The translations under genes and the position numbers were made by a program. Shown here in pieces: positions 37,348-48,185 of a stretch of 64,000 nt of DNA. The stretch's first letter is position 1. The number at the start of each line of letters is the position of its first letter. The DNA is taken from positions 310,001 to 374,000 of the forward strand of contig NZ_CP014306.1 of the NCBI RefSeq assembly GCF_001557535.2, read 5' to 3'. The DNA is from Burkholderia sp. PAMC 26561. GTDB lineage: Bacteria > Pseudomonadota > Gammaproteobacteria > Burkholderiales > Burkholderiaceae. The notes under the pieces were generated by a model. The model made no database searches, was not told the origin of the DNA, and saw nothing but the letters and a program-made list of their open reading frames with translations.

Positions 37348-38106
37348 ATGAGACTGCAAGGCAAGACAGCAATTGTGACGGGCGGCGGATCGGGATTCGG
37401 CGAAGGAATCGCGAAGACATTTGCGCGCGAAGGCGCGAACGTGGTGGTGAACGACCTGAACGGGGCATCGGCGGAACGCGTTGCGAGCGAGATTGCCGTG
37501 AGCGGCGGCAAGGCGATCGCGGTCGCCGGCGATGTTACGAAACAGGCCGACTGGAAGACGCTGTTCGATGCCGCCATCGAAGACTTCGGCAGCATTCAGG
37601 TCGTGGTGAACAACGCCGGCACGACGCACAGGAACAAGCCGGTGATGGAAGTCACCGAAGCCGAATTCGACCGCGTCTATGCGGTGAACGTGAAGAGCAT
37701 CTATCACAGCGTCACGCAATTCGTGCCCTACTTCCGGTCGGTGGGCGGCGGGTCGTTCATCAACGTGGCATCGACGGCGGGCGTGCGGCCGCGCCCCGGT
37801 CTGGTCTGGTACAACGGCAGCAAGGCGGCGGTGATCATTGCGAGCAAGGCGCTGGCGGTCGAGCTCGGACCCGACCGGATACGCGTGAACTGCATCAACC
37901 CGGTGATGGGCGAAACGGGTTTGCTGTCCGAATTCATGGGCGTGGAAGACACGCCCGCGAACCGGCAGAAGTTCCTCTCCTCGATTCCGTTGGGACGCCT
38001 CTCGACACCGCAAGACATCGCGAACGCGGCCTTGTATCTGGCCTCCGACGACGCAGAGTTCATCACCGGCGTGGCGCTGGAGGTGGATGGCGGACGTTGC
38101 GTCTAG
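37348..38106 (+). CDS. Short-chain dehydrogenase/reductase
   Basis: A 252-residue classical SDR. The NAD(P) motif is TGGGSGFGEGIA, with acidic Asp at the end of beta-2 (VVVNDLNG), which favours NAD+. NNAGTTHRN follows, and the catalytic set is Ser in INVASTAG with Y-x3-K in WYNGSK. It probably oxidises an alcohol or keto-acid intermediate whose aldehyde product the preceding ALDH would take further; this pairing is inference from position. GGAGACG lies before the ATG. Confidence 0.92.
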   Translation: MRLQGKTAIVTGGGSGFGEGIAKTFAREGANVVVNDLNGASAERVASEIAVSGGKAIAVAGDVTKQADWKTLFDAAIEDFGSIQVVVNNAGTTHRNKPVMEVTEAEFDRVYAVNVKSIYHSVTQFVPYFRSVGGGSFINVASTAGVRPRPGLVWYNGSKAAVIIASKALAVELGPDRIRVNCINPVMGETGLLSEFMGVEDTPANRQKFLSSIPLGRLSTPQDIANAALYLASDDAEFITGVALEVDGGRCV

Positions 38107-38113
38107 GGTCTTC

Positions 38114-38143
38114 GGGGAAGACGCCTCGCTTGGTGTTTTCCCC
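38114..38143 (+). terminator. Hairpin between the SDR and MFS genes
   Basis: GGGGAAGACGCC pairs with GGTGTTTTCCCC (12 pairs including G-T) around TCGCTT. It lacks a T tract, so it may be a processing or partial termination element inside the cluster. Confidence 0.45.
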
Positions 38144-38221
38144 ATATAAAACAGATGCTTGAGGGCCATTGCCAACGACTAGAATCGTTGTTCCAACCGA
38201 TAATAAAATTCAGGAGACAGC

Positions 38222-39553
38222 ATGGCGAGTACTGCGGGTGAGTATCACGGACCGGGCGCGGGCGCGGGCGCGGGCGCGCCGCCTTCGGCCTTCGAAGCGG
38301 CAACGTACAAAAAAGTCGCGTGGCGCCTGTCGCCCCTGTTGCTGCTTTGTTATGTGGTCGCATATCTGGACCGCGTGAATGTGGGTTTCGCCAAGTTGCA
38401 GATGTCCACCGATCTCGGCTTGAGCGACGCTGTCTATGGCTTCGGCGCGGGCATCTTTTTCTTCGGCTATTTCATCTTCGAGATCCCGAGCAACGTCATC
38501 CTGCACAAGGTCGGCGCGCGGGTATGGATAGCGCGGATCATGATCACGTGGGGCATCCTCTCGGCGCTGACGATGTTCATCACCACGCCCACCATGTTTT
38601 ACGTAATGCGCTTTTTATTGGGCGTGGCCGAAGCGGGATTTTTCCCTGGCATCATCCTGTACCTCACGTACTGGTTCCCGGCCGACCGGCGCGGACGCAT
38701 GACGACGTTGTTCATGACCGCGATTGCCGTATCGGGTTTGATCGGCGGCCCGGTGTCCGGCTGGATCATGAAGAACTTCGATGGCGTCAACGGCTGGCAT
38801 TCGTGGCAGTGGCTGTTCTTGCTGGAAGGCATTCCATCGATCGTGGTCGGCGGGCTGGTCTTCATTTTCATGGACGACCGGATTGCGAAGGCCAAGTGGC
38901 TGAGCGCCGAAGAGCGTGAGTTGCTGGAACGGAACATCGCGAAGGACAATGTCGAGAAGGTCGACATGCCCGTGCGCGAAGTGCTCAAAAGCGGCCGTGT
39001 CTGGCTGATGAGCCTGACGTACTTTTCGTTCGTGATGGGCCTGTACGGCGTGAGTTTCTGGCTGCCGACGATCATCAAGGCGACCGGAGTGACGGATGCG
39101 CTGAATATTGGATTGCTGTCTGCTATTCCCTTCGGCGCGGCGGTGATCGGGATGCTGCTTGTTGCACGCAGTGCCGATAAACGTGGCGAGCGGAGGTGGC
39201 ATATTGCCGTGCCGGCGGCTGTTGGAGCGTTGGGGCTGGTTTTATCGGTCATATGGTCGACGAACACTCCTTTGGCAATGCTCGGGCTTACCTTGGCAAC
39301 GATGGGCATTCTCACTACCTTGCCGTTGTTCTGGAGCTTGCCTACGGCGTTCCTGGCCGGGACGGGCGCCGCTGCCGGGATTGCAATGATCAACTCGCTC
39401 GGGAATCTTGCGGGTTTTCTCAGCCCCTATCTCGTGGGGTGGTTGAAGCAAGCCACCGCGTCCAATGCAAGCGGCATGTACATGTTGGCCGCGTTCATGG
39501 TGCTCGGCGGGTTACTCGCGCTGAGCGTACCGAAGCGGATCGTCAATCGATAA
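38222..39553 (+). CDS. MFS transporter, anion:cation symporter (ACS) family
   Basis: A 443-residue 12-helix permease. ACS features are LLLLCYVVAYLDRVNVGFAK in helix 1, GFGAGIFFFGYFIFEIPSNV in helix 2, and GVAEAGFFPGIILYLTYWFP in helix 4. These permeases import organic anions such as phthalate, tartrate, glucarate or 4-hydroxyphenylacetate with protons. The N-terminus has an odd Gly-Ala run (PGAGAGAGAPP) encoded by a 6-bp tandem repeat. AGGAGACAGC precedes the ATG. It closes the ALDH-SDR-MFS unit and should bring in the substrate. Confidence 0.92.
   Translation: MASTAGEYHGPGAGAGAGAPPSAFEAATYKKVAWRLSPLLLLCYVVAYLDRVNVGFAKLQMSTDLGLSDAVYGFGAGIFFFGYFIFEIPSNVILHKVGARVWIARIMITWGILSALTMFITTPTMFYVMRFLLGVAEAGFFPGIILYLTYWFPADRRGRMTTLFMTAIAVSGLIGGPVSGWIMKNFDGVNGWHSWQWLFLLEGIPSIVVGGLVFIFMDDRIAKAKWLSAEERELLERNIAKDNVEKVDMPVREVLKSGRVWLMSLTYFSFVMGLYGVSFWLPTIIKATGVTDALNIGLLSAIPFGAAVIGMLLVARSADKRGERRWHIAVPAAVGALGLVLSVIWSTNTPLAMLGLTLATMGILTTLPLFWSLPTAFLAGTGAAAGIAMINSLGNLAGFLSPYLVGWLKQATASNASGMYMLAAFMVLGGLLALSVPKRIVNR
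38254..38278 (+). repeat. Tandem GGGCGC repeat in the MFS coding region
   Basis: Four consecutive copies of GGGCGC encode the Gly-Ala run near residue 11 of the MFS protein. Six-base units keep the frame, so slippage would change only the length of the cytoplasmic N-terminus. Confidence 0.8.
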
Positions 39554-39587
39554 CAGTTGCTGGACATTCAGGTCAACTGCACGGAAG

Positions 39588-39612
39588 ACTCCTACTATAA
39601 ATAGGAGTTTTC
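39588..39612 (+). terminator. Terminator of the ALDH-SDR-MFS cluster
   Basis: ACTCCTA and TAGGAGT form a stem around CTATAAA, followed by TTTTC, 35 bp past the MFS stop. Confidence 0.8.
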
Positions 39613-39758
39613 TAGTATCACCTTTCAACTACCTTATTCAGAATCGTCCGTTCGATCATTTGCGAATTTTTAGCGTTGCAAACGATTCATAACGGGCGGT
39701 GGCTGTGTGTCAATGTGTGTGCGCCGCCCGCTTACAACAATTAGAGAGCGGAGCAAGC

Positions 39759-42620
39759 ATGTCAGAAAGAAGTTCGTTGAATCTTGAGTCTTCGTTTATC
39801 GCAACACGTTTTAGTGCAGACCCTGTCTGGGCGAATGGACTAGATAGAGTCAAGACAGACGAAGCCGCATCGCCGCTAACCGGGTCGTTCGATCCCCTGC
39901 CCAATCGGGGCGCATCGTCTGTGGCAATAGGATCGCCGGGTGTGCTTCAGCCCGTGTACACCGCGATCGGCTCGAACGGCCACTCTCTCGATAAATTCCC
40001 GATGTTGCTCACCGATCATTTTCTGATCTTCGATACACGGGGCATCAGCAGAATGACATCGGACGGAGAACCGGTCTCCTTTGACTTGCTGGAAGGCGTG
40101 AAACTACTCGAAGCGAATGGCATGACCGTTAAAAGCTACACCGACAAAGACGGTTTCATCAGCATCGAAGTAGACTGGATGTCGTACCTGAAAGCTCATC
40201 CTGACCCATACCCTGCATTCGATTTTGTCGCACATCGCCATATCGCCAACGACAAAGGGGGACTTGATCTCTATGACTTAGTTGGCACGCCTCTTCTTAC
40301 CCCCTTCGGAAACATGCTCGACACATGGATACCGATGCCCGCAGTGATTGACGGTCGTTTGCAACCGGCCACTCCGCCTGCGGCCACCTTCATCACGGGC
40401 ATTTATGACACATTTACCGACGAGTCCGGTAACACGGTGCAGTCGTTCATTCCTGACGGCGGTGCGACCGGAAATTCAACGCACAAGATTGTGCTGACGT
40501 TCAGCGAACCGCTGGCCCAAAGTTGGCTCCCCGACTCATGGCAGGTTTATCGCGATGGCGTACCTTTGTTGTCCATTGGTCATTTGCGGGACGGCGGATA
40601 CGATCGAGCTACCAATACGGCATGGATAATTGATACCGACGTGCCGCCTGGTCCGCACGTCTACACCGCGCAGATTCAACGTAAGTACGGTGATCAGGGC
40701 GCGATGTCGGAAAGCTATCACATCGTGGAACCCAGCTTCGCTCCTTTGGCTGTCTCCACCATCACCAGCGCGCTCGATGAGTTCGTCGACCCCAACGGCA
40801 ATCATCACGACACCACGATCCAGAACGGTGGCACGACCTCCGATATCTCGCCGCGATTGCATGGCATGCTCAGCGCCGCCCTGCACGAGGGCGAAGTACT
40901 CGCCGTCTATCGCGACGGACAGAAGATCGGAACCGCTTCAGTCACGGGGATTGACTGGTCCTATCAGGACGATGGGCTCACTTCAGGCGAGCACGTTTAC
41001 ACGGCCAGTGTCATCTCCGATCTGGGCGTACAGGGCGTCCATTCCGGGGAATTTGTCATCACTGAAACGGCTGGAACGAGCTCCGGCAGTTTTCAATTCC
41101 TTGCAACGGAAGACTTCCTGATTTTCGACACCCGGTTCGCCGCCAGAGCCACAACCGACGGCAAAGCCATTTCCGTCGATTTGCTTGAGGGCGTAAGGAT
41201 GCTGGAAAAGGCCGGAATGACCGTCAAAAGCTACACTGACGACGGCGGCATGATCAGCATTGAAGTCGACTGGATCGCTTATGTGAAAGCGCACCCGGAC
41301 GCGTCCTTCGATTTGCTCTTGCACCGTCATATCGGTAACGACGAAGGCGGCGTGAACTATTACAACCCAATCGCCGTTCCGGACTTCTCAATTCTGTTGA
41401 ACTTGCTCGGCAGATGGGAACCGGCGTATTTTGTACAAGATGCCGGCGGGCACTCACCCACGCCAGCAGCGGCAGTGGCGATCACCGGCGTATTCGATTC
41501 TTACGTCGACTCAGGAGGGCATACACAACTTTCCCTGGTTCCAATGGGAGGGACTTCTGCCGAAGCCTCGCACAGAATTGAGGGAACCCTTAGCGAACCG
41601 ATGAGCAAATGGAGCGACTCGCTTGTCATTTACCGCGATGGTGAGAAGCTGACGGGGGATACTCATGCGTTCAATTCGTCCGCGAATCATTTCAACACCA
41701 CGTGGTGGATCGTAGATAACGACGTCCCGCCAGGGCCGCACGTTTATACAGCCCGGGTCGAGCGCGAATTCGAAGCTCAGGGACCCTGGTCGCAAAGCTA
41801 CGGAATTCAGGCGCCGGTTCACGAACCAACCCAGGAGTCGTCGACCGCTCGCATGCTGATGAACGACCACTTGCTGATCATCGATACGGGAATTCTGAAT
41901 CACCCAAGCGCGGATGGCAGTGTTGCCTCGATGCAGATGAAAGCGGAGCTCACGTCGGCGGGTGCCGCCGTTGCAGTCTTTCAAGCCGCCGTGGATGAGA
42001 ACGGCAAAGCCTCGTTCGAAGCTGACTGGGCACGATTGATCGCGGCAAATCCGAATGCAACGCTCACGATTTTTGCGCACGACAATATCGACCAGTCGGA
42101 CCAGGTTGTCGATAAACACCTGATAGGAACACTCGCGGGTCAGATCGGCCATTGGGTAACAGCAACCCCGGATGGCGAAAGCGTGGTGTTCTTCAGCGCG
42201 GCAGACCGAAGCAGTCACATCCATGGGAAGGCGGGTATCAATACGATCACAATCGCGGACGATCACCAGCTAATCGACCTGACATCGCTCACTGGCAAGA
42301 CTGTCGGATCGACAGTCACAGGAATTGAACGCATTGATCTTGGCGGTCAGAACAACACCCTGAAGATTTCAATGATCGACGTATTGAATCTCGGCGAGAC
42401 CGACCTGTTCAGGGCGGATGGCAAGCAACAATTCATGGTCAACGGCAAGGCCGCGGATGCCGTGGAACTCTCCAACACCCGGGTAGCAGGAATTGCCGAT
42501 GGTGATTGGGAACGCCAGGGTAAAGCCACGATCGGAGGCGTCGCCTACGACGTCTTTGAACACTCGACAGCGCACGTGGAACTGATGGTTCAGCAGGGCG
42601 TGCAATTGTCGATGCACTGA
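39759..42620 (+). CDS. Large modular protein, probably type I-secreted, with two alternating repeat domains
   Basis: A 953-residue protein without an N-terminal signal peptide. Two module types recur. Module A (about residues 84-192, 448-555 and, diverged, 698-800) opens with D-x-[FL]-LI-x-DT and contains GMTVKSYTD and ISIEVDW in the first two copies. Module B (208-324, 330-436, 572-684) is Ig-like, with VYRDG and HVYTA motifs, as in bacterial surface proteins. Residues 818-953 (GIERIDLGGQNNTLKISMID, VLNLGETDLFRADG) resemble C-terminal ends of type I-secreted adhesins. No T1SS genes are adjacent. Base composition looks less GC-rich than neighbours. GGAG precedes Met 39759. Confidence 0.75.
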   Translation: MSERSSLNLESSFIATRFSADPVWANGLDRVKTDEAASPLTGSFDPLPNRGASSVAIGSPGVLQPVYTAIGSNGHSLDKFPMLLTDHFLIFDTRGISRMTSDGEPVSFDLLEGVKLLEANGMTVKSYTDKDGFISIEVDWMSYLKAHPDPYPAFDFVAHRHIANDKGGLDLYDLVGTPLLTPFGNMLDTWIPMPAVIDGRLQPATPPAATFITGIYDTFTDESGNTVQSFIPDGGATGNSTHKIVLTFSEPLAQSWLPDSWQVYRDGVPLLSIGHLRDGGYDRATNTAWIIDTDVPPGPHVYTAQIQRKYGDQGAMSESYHIVEPSFAPLAVSTITSALDEFVDPNGNHHDTTIQNGGTTSDISPRLHGMLSAALHEGEVLAVYRDGQKIGTASVTGIDWSYQDDGLTSGEHVYTASVISDLGVQGVHSGEFVITETAGTSSGSFQFLATEDFLIFDTRFAARATTDGKAISVDLLEGVRMLEKAGMTVKSYTDDGGMISIEVDWIAYVKAHPDASFDLLLHRHIGNDEGGVNYYNPIAVPDFSILLNLLGRWEPAYFVQDAGGHSPTPAAAVAITGVFDSYVDSGGHTQLSLVPMGGTSAEASHRIEGTLSEPMSKWSDSLVIYRDGEKLTGDTHAFNSSANHFNTTWWIVDNDVPPGPHVYTARVEREFEAQGPWSQSYGIQAPVHEPTQESSTARMLMNDHLLIIDTGILNHPSADGSVASMQMKAELTSAGAAVAVFQAAVDENGKASFEADWARLIAANPNATLTIFAHDNIDQSDQVVDKHLIGTLAGQIGHWVTATPDGESVVFFSAADRSSHIHGKAGINTITIADDHQLIDLTSLTGKTVGSTVTGIERIDLGGQNNTLKISMIDVLNLGETDLFRADGKQQFMVNGKAADAVELSNTRVAGIADGDWERQGKATIGGVAYDVFEHSTAHVELMVQQGVQLSMH
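40008..42158 (+). repeat. Alternating module repeats inside the large modular protein
   Basis: Module A is encoded at about 40008-40334, 41100-41423 and 41850-42158. Module B lies at about 40380-40730, 40746-41066 and 41472-41810. The order is A-B-B-A-B-A. The first two A copies share long identical peptide stretches, pointing to duplication within the gene; the third A copy keeps only the framework. Confidence 0.75.
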
Positions 42621-42875
42621 ATCCAGCATAAGTCGAGCATCGAAACTCGCAGGCCGGCAAGGCCTGCGACCTAAGGTTACGCTCCGTCAGATTTGTTTCA
42701 TTGCGAACGCTGCGTCGGCGGCCTTCGCCATGTTTGGATCAATATGTGTTGAGTCTTCGATCCAGAGAAAAGCTACTGGACAACGAATCGATCGAAACGG
42801 AAGTCGCTGTCGCGGGCCAAACACCTGCGCTAACCCGTCGCACCGCGCACCGAGACAAAGCGCGACACATACCCA

Positions 42876-42892
42876 CGCACCAAAACCATGCA
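42876..42892 (+). promoter_or_regulatory. Candidate NtrC enhancer site
   Basis: CGCACCAAAACCATGCA has two GCAC/TGCA-type half sites with NtrC-like spacing, about 77 bp upstream of the -24 element. The match is partial (second half site 4 of 6). Confidence 0.35.
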
Positions 42893-42968
42893 TCCGACGA
42901 ATCCCGTCGGCGTGCGTCCTCGCCCCGACCAGCCTGAAACCCAAGCCAGTCCGGCATTTCCTACTCAT

Positions 42969-42984
42969 TGGCATACCCCTTGCA
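42969..42984 (+). promoter_or_regulatory. Sigma-54 (-24/-12) promoter of urtABCDE
   Basis: TGGCATACCCCTTGCA matches the RpoN consensus TGGCAYR-N4-TTGCW at every position, with the invariant GG and GC 12 bp apart. Transcription should begin near 42996, about 75 bp before the urtA ATG. Confidence 0.85.
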
Positions 42985-43070
42985 GTGTCCTATTGACTGA
43001 CTCTCCGTCAGCGATATTAAAAATCCATAGACACCCGCTTTAAAACAAACATATCGGCAAGGGGAATTAC

Positions 43071-44372
43071 ATGAAACGACGCAGTCTCCTGAAATTCGGC
43101 TCCATGTCGGGCGCACTGGCCGTTGCGGGCCAATTGCCCATCACAAAAGCGCAAGCCGCCGATACCGGACCGATCAAAGTCGGCGTTCTCCATTCGCTCT
43201 CGGGCACGATGGCGATCTCCGAAACATCGCTGAAAGACACTGCGCTGATGACCATCGCCCAGATCAATGCAAGCGGCGGCGTGCTCGGGCGTCAACTGGA
43301 ACCGGTGGTGGTCGACCCGGCATCGAACTGGCCGCTCTTCGCCGAAAAAGCCCGCCAACTGATCTCGCAGGACAAAGTCGCGGTGACGTTCGGCTGCTGG
43401 ACGTCGGTATCGCGGAAATCGGTGTTGCCGGTGTTCGAGGAACTCAACGGCCTGCTCTTCTACCCGGTGCAGTACGAGGGCGAAGAGATGTCGAAGAACG
43501 TGTTCTACACGGGCGCGGCGCCGAATCAGCAAGCGATTCCCGCAACCGAGTACCTGATGAGCAAGGAAGGCGGCGCAGCAAAACGCTTCTTCCTGCTCGG
43601 CACCGATTACGTCTATCCGCGCACGACGAACAAGATCCTGCGTTCGTTCCTGCACTCGAAGGGCGTGAAGGACGAAGACATTCAAGAGGTCTACACGCCG
43701 TTCGGCCACGCGGACTATCAGACCATCGTGGCGAACATCAAGACGTTCTCGCAAGGCGGCAAGACTTGCGTGATCTCGACTGTGAACGGCGATTCGAACG
43801 TGCCGTTCTACAAGGAACTCGGCAACCAGGGCCTGAAAGCGACGGACGTTCCGGTCGTCGCTTTCTCGGTTGGCGAAGAAGAATTGCGCGGTATCGATAC
43901 AAAACCGCTGGTCGGCAACCTGGCCGCATGGAATTACTTCATGTCGCTGAAGAACCCGGAGAACACGAAGTTCAAGGCGATGTTCGCCGACTGGGTGAAG
44001 AAGAACAACCTGCCGGGCGGCACGAAGCGCGTGACGAACGACCCGATGGAGGCGACCTTCGTCGGCATCCATATGTGGAAGCAGGCGGCTGAAAAAGCGA
44101 AGAGCGTCGATGTCGATAAAGTGCGCGTGGCCATGGTCGGCCAGAAGTTCGCGGCGCCGTCGGGCTTCACACTCGAGATGGACGGTAACCACCATCTGCA
44201 CAAGCCGGTGATGATCGGCGAAGTGCGTGCGGACGGTCAGTTCAACGTCGTGTGGCGCACGAAGACTGCAATCCGCGCGCAACCGTGGAGCCCGTACATT
44301 CCGGGTAACGAAAACAAGCCGGATGTGGTCAGCTCGATTCCGGAGTTCCTGCGCCGCCGTCGTGTTGCGTAA
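43071..44372 (+). CDS. urtA: Urea ABC transporter substrate-binding protein
   Basis: The 433-residue periplasmic protein binds urea for the UrtABCDE importer. The N-terminus MKRRSLLKFGSMSGALAVAG carries a twin-arginine-like motif and a hydrophobic segment, cleaved near AQA-ADT. The mature protein (IKVGVLHSLSGTMAISETSL, then FGCWTSVSRKSVLPVFEELN and LLFYPVQYEGEE) is specific for UrtA rather than branched-chain amino-acid binders. It heads the operon behind a sigma-54 promoter, which fits induction by nitrogen limitation. Confidence 0.96.
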   Translation: MKRRSLLKFGSMSGALAVAGQLPITKAQAADTGPIKVGVLHSLSGTMAISETSLKDTALMTIAQINASGGVLGRQLEPVVVDPASNWPLFAEKARQLISQDKVAVTFGCWTSVSRKSVLPVFEELNGLLFYPVQYEGEEMSKNVFYTGAAPNQQAIPATEYLMSKEGGAAKRFFLLGTDYVYPRTTNKILRSFLHSKGVKDEDIQEVYTPFGHADYQTIVANIKTFSQGGKTCVISTVNGDSNVPFYKELGNQGLKATDVPVVAFSVGEEELRGIDTKPLVGNLAAWNYFMSLKNPENTKFKAMFADWVKKNNLPGGTKRVTNDPMEATFVGIHMWKQAAEKAKSVDVDKVRVAMVGQKFAAPSGFTLEMDGNHHLHKPVMIGEVRADGQFNVVWRTKTAIRAQPWSPYIPGNENKPDVVSSIPEFLRRRRVA

Positions 44373-44465
44373 GCCTCGGTAAGTATTCAGTCGAAGACCG
44401 GACCGCCGCGCTCGAAGCATAAATACAAGAGCGGCGGTTCGTACGTTCTACCTGACAGGCCATTC

Positions 44466-46085
<1,620 letters not shown>

Positions 46086-46086
46086 G

Positions 46087-47277
46087 ATGAATACACCCAA
46101 CGTCTCCGCGAATCTCGATGTCGCGCCACAACCCGACGATCAGGCGAAGCGCGAAGGCTTCGCCTTGGGCCTGCCGCCGCGCGCCGCCCTCTTGCCGCGC
46201 AGCGGCTGGGTTGCGCTGATCGCATTCATCATTGCAATGGGCATCTGCGTGCCCATCGCCGCGTTGGTACTTCCCGAGTCGAGCGCGTTCCACCTCAGCG
46301 CTTATTCGATGACGCTCGTCGGCAAGCTCATGTGCTACGCGATCGGCGCGCTGGCGCTCGATCTCGTGTGGGGTTATTGCGGCATCCTGAGTCTCGGGCA
46401 CGCGCTCTTCTTCGCGCTCGGCGGCTACGCCATGGGCATGTACCTGATGCGCTCCATCGGACGGGAAGGGAATTATCAGAGCGACCTGCCCGACTTCATG
46501 GTGTTCCTCGACTGGCACAAGTTGCCTTGGTACTGGCAAGGCACCGAGCACCTCTGGTACGCGTTGTTGCTCGTGATCGTGGTGCCGGGCGTGCTGGCGT
46601 GGGTGTTCGGATTCTTCACCTTCCGCTCGCGCGTAAAAGGCGTGTATCTCTCGATCATCACGCAAGCCATGACCTTCGCCGCGATGCTGCTGTTCTATCG
46701 CAACGAAACAGGATTCGGCGGCAACAACGGCTTTACCGACTTCAAGCGCATTGCGGGGTTTCCGATCACCGCGGCAAGCACGCGGACCGTGCTGTTCCTG
46801 ATGACGCTCGGCGTGCTGATCCTGGCGTTTATCGCGGCGCGGGCGATTGTCACGTCGAAGCTCGGACGCGTCGTAACCGGTGTACGCGATGGCGAAGCGC
46901 GGCTAATGTTCCTGGGCTATAGCCCGCTCGCGTACAAGCTCTTCATCTGGACCGTGTCGGCGGTGCTGTGCGGCATCGCGGGCGCGTTGTATGTACCGCA
47001 AGTCGGCATCATCAACCCGAATGAAATGTCGCCGGGGAATTCCATCGAGATGGCGATCTGGGTGGCCGTTGGCGGACGCGGAACGTTGATTGGACCGATC
47101 ATCGGCGCGTTTGCGGTGAATGGCGCGAAGAGCTTTTTTACGGCGAACTTTCCTGAGTATTGGCTGTTCTTTCTGGGCCTGATCTTCACGCTCGTGCCCT
47201 TGTTGCTGCCAAGCGGAATCATGGGTCTTATCGACATGGCGATGCGCAAGAAGAAAGCCGGAGGGCATTCACATTGA
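46087..47277 (+). CDS. urtC: Urea ABC transporter permease UrtC
   Basis: The 396-residue LivM-type permease forms the second half of the urea channel. Helices begin near residue 40. Family stretches include YCGILSLGHALFFALGGYAM, RVKGVYLSIITQAMTFAAML and AVGGRGTLIGPIIGAFAVNG. The start is one base beyond the urtB stop. Its end overlaps the urtD start (TTGA), so translation is coupled through the permease and ATPase genes. Confidence 0.95.
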   Translation: MNTPNVSANLDVAPQPDDQAKREGFALGLPPRAALLPRSGWVALIAFIIAMGICVPIAALVLPESSAFHLSAYSMTLVGKLMCYAIGALALDLVWGYCGILSLGHALFFALGGYAMGMYLMRSIGREGNYQSDLPDFMVFLDWHKLPWYWQGTEHLWYALLLVIVVPGVLAWVFGFFTFRSRVKGVYLSIITQAMTFAAMLLFYRNETGFGGNNGFTDFKRIAGFPITAASTRTVLFLMTLGVLILAFIAARAIVTSKLGRVVTGVRDGEARLMFLGYSPLAYKLFIWTVSAVLCGIAGALYVPQVGIINPNEMSPGNSIEMAIWVAVGGRGTLIGPIIGAFAVNGAKSFFTANFPEYWLFFLGLIFTLVPLLLPSGIMGLIDMAMRKKKAGGHSH

Positions 47278-48161
47278 TCACCTCATTGACCTCACCTAAC
47301 GCATACAACGCCTTGATCGTGGACCTGCCGCCCTTACCCGAACTCAACGAGCGTAACCAGAACGGCATCACGGGCCTGGGCCATGTGCTGGATCCGGGCG
47401 CGATCGATGTATCGCACGGCACGATTCTTTATCTCGAAGACGTGACCGTGAGCTTCGATGGTTTTCGCGCGCTGAACAAGCTGACGTTGTCTATCGACGT
47501 CGGCGAACTGCGCTGCGTGATCGGCCCGAACGGCGCGGGCAAGACCACGATGATGGACGTCGTCACCGGAAAAACTCGTCCGGATTCGGGCAAGGTGTTC
47601 CTCGGGCAGACGTTCGATCTGTCGCGCATGTCGGAGCCGGTGATTGCGCGCACGGGTATTGGGCGCAAGTTCCAGAAGCCCACCGTGTTCGAGAATCATC
47701 CGGTCTGGGAAAACCTCGAACTCGCGATGAAAACCGACAAGGGATGGCTTGCGTCACTCAGGTCGAAGCTGGATCGCGAGGCGCAGGCGCGCATTGAAGA
47801 AACGCTGGAATTGATCCATCTCGAAGCCGACGCCACGCGTTTCGCCGGCGAGTTGTCGCACGGCCAGAAGCAGCGTCTGGAAATCGGCATGCTGCTGATG
47901 CAGCAACCCGCCCTGCTTCTGCTCGATGAACCCGCCGCCGGCATGACGGATCACGAGACCATGCAGCTCGCCGAGTTGCTCAACAAGCTGCGCGGCACCT
48001 GTTCGATGATGGTCGTCGAGCACGACATGGAATTCGTCGCGGCGCTTTCCGGCGAAACAGGCCGCGTGACGGTGATGGCAGAAGGCAGCGTCCTCGCGCA
48101 TGGCACGCTCGACGAAGTGAAGCGCAACGAGAAAGTGATCGAGTCGTACCTCGGCCGCTAA
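47274..48161 (+). CDS. urtD: Urea ABC transporter ATP-binding protein UrtD (TTG start)
   Basis: The 295-residue ATPase has Walker A GPNGAGKTT, the signature LSHGQKQ, Walker B LLLLDEPAAGM and switch His in VVEHDMEFV. No ATG lies at a suitable place. TTG at 47274, overlapping the urtC TGA, follows GGAGGG with an eight-base gap and is the best start. A longer frame reaches into urtC from 47160 but is unlike the family. With UrtE it energises urea uptake. Confidence 0.94.
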   Translation: MITSLTSPNAYNALIVDLPPLPELNERNQNGITGLGHVLDPGAIDVSHGTILYLEDVTVSFDGFRALNKLTLSIDVGELRCVIGPNGAGKTTMMDVVTGKTRPDSGKVFLGQTFDLSRMSEPVIARTGIGRKFQKPTVFENHPVWENLELAMKTDKGWLASLRSKLDREAQARIEETLELIHLEADATRFAGELSHGQKQRLEIGMLLMQQPALLLLDEPAAGMTDHETMQLAELLNKLRGTCSMMVVEHDMEFVAALSGETGRVTVMAEGSVLAHGTLDEVKRNEKVIESYLGR

Positions 48162-48185
48162 TTTGGCCAACACGGGAATCCAGAA

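Larger units (their letters stand above)
42621..43070. other. Intergenic region upstream of urtA with hairpin and nitrogen-control sites
   Basis: This 450-bp stretch holds no convincing gene. At 42647-42669 TCGCAGGCC pairs with GGCCTGCGA, a possible terminator for the modular protein though without a T tract. Further right are a candidate NtrC site and a sigma-54 promoter, listed separately. GGGGAAT lies before the urtA ATG. Confidence 0.55.
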
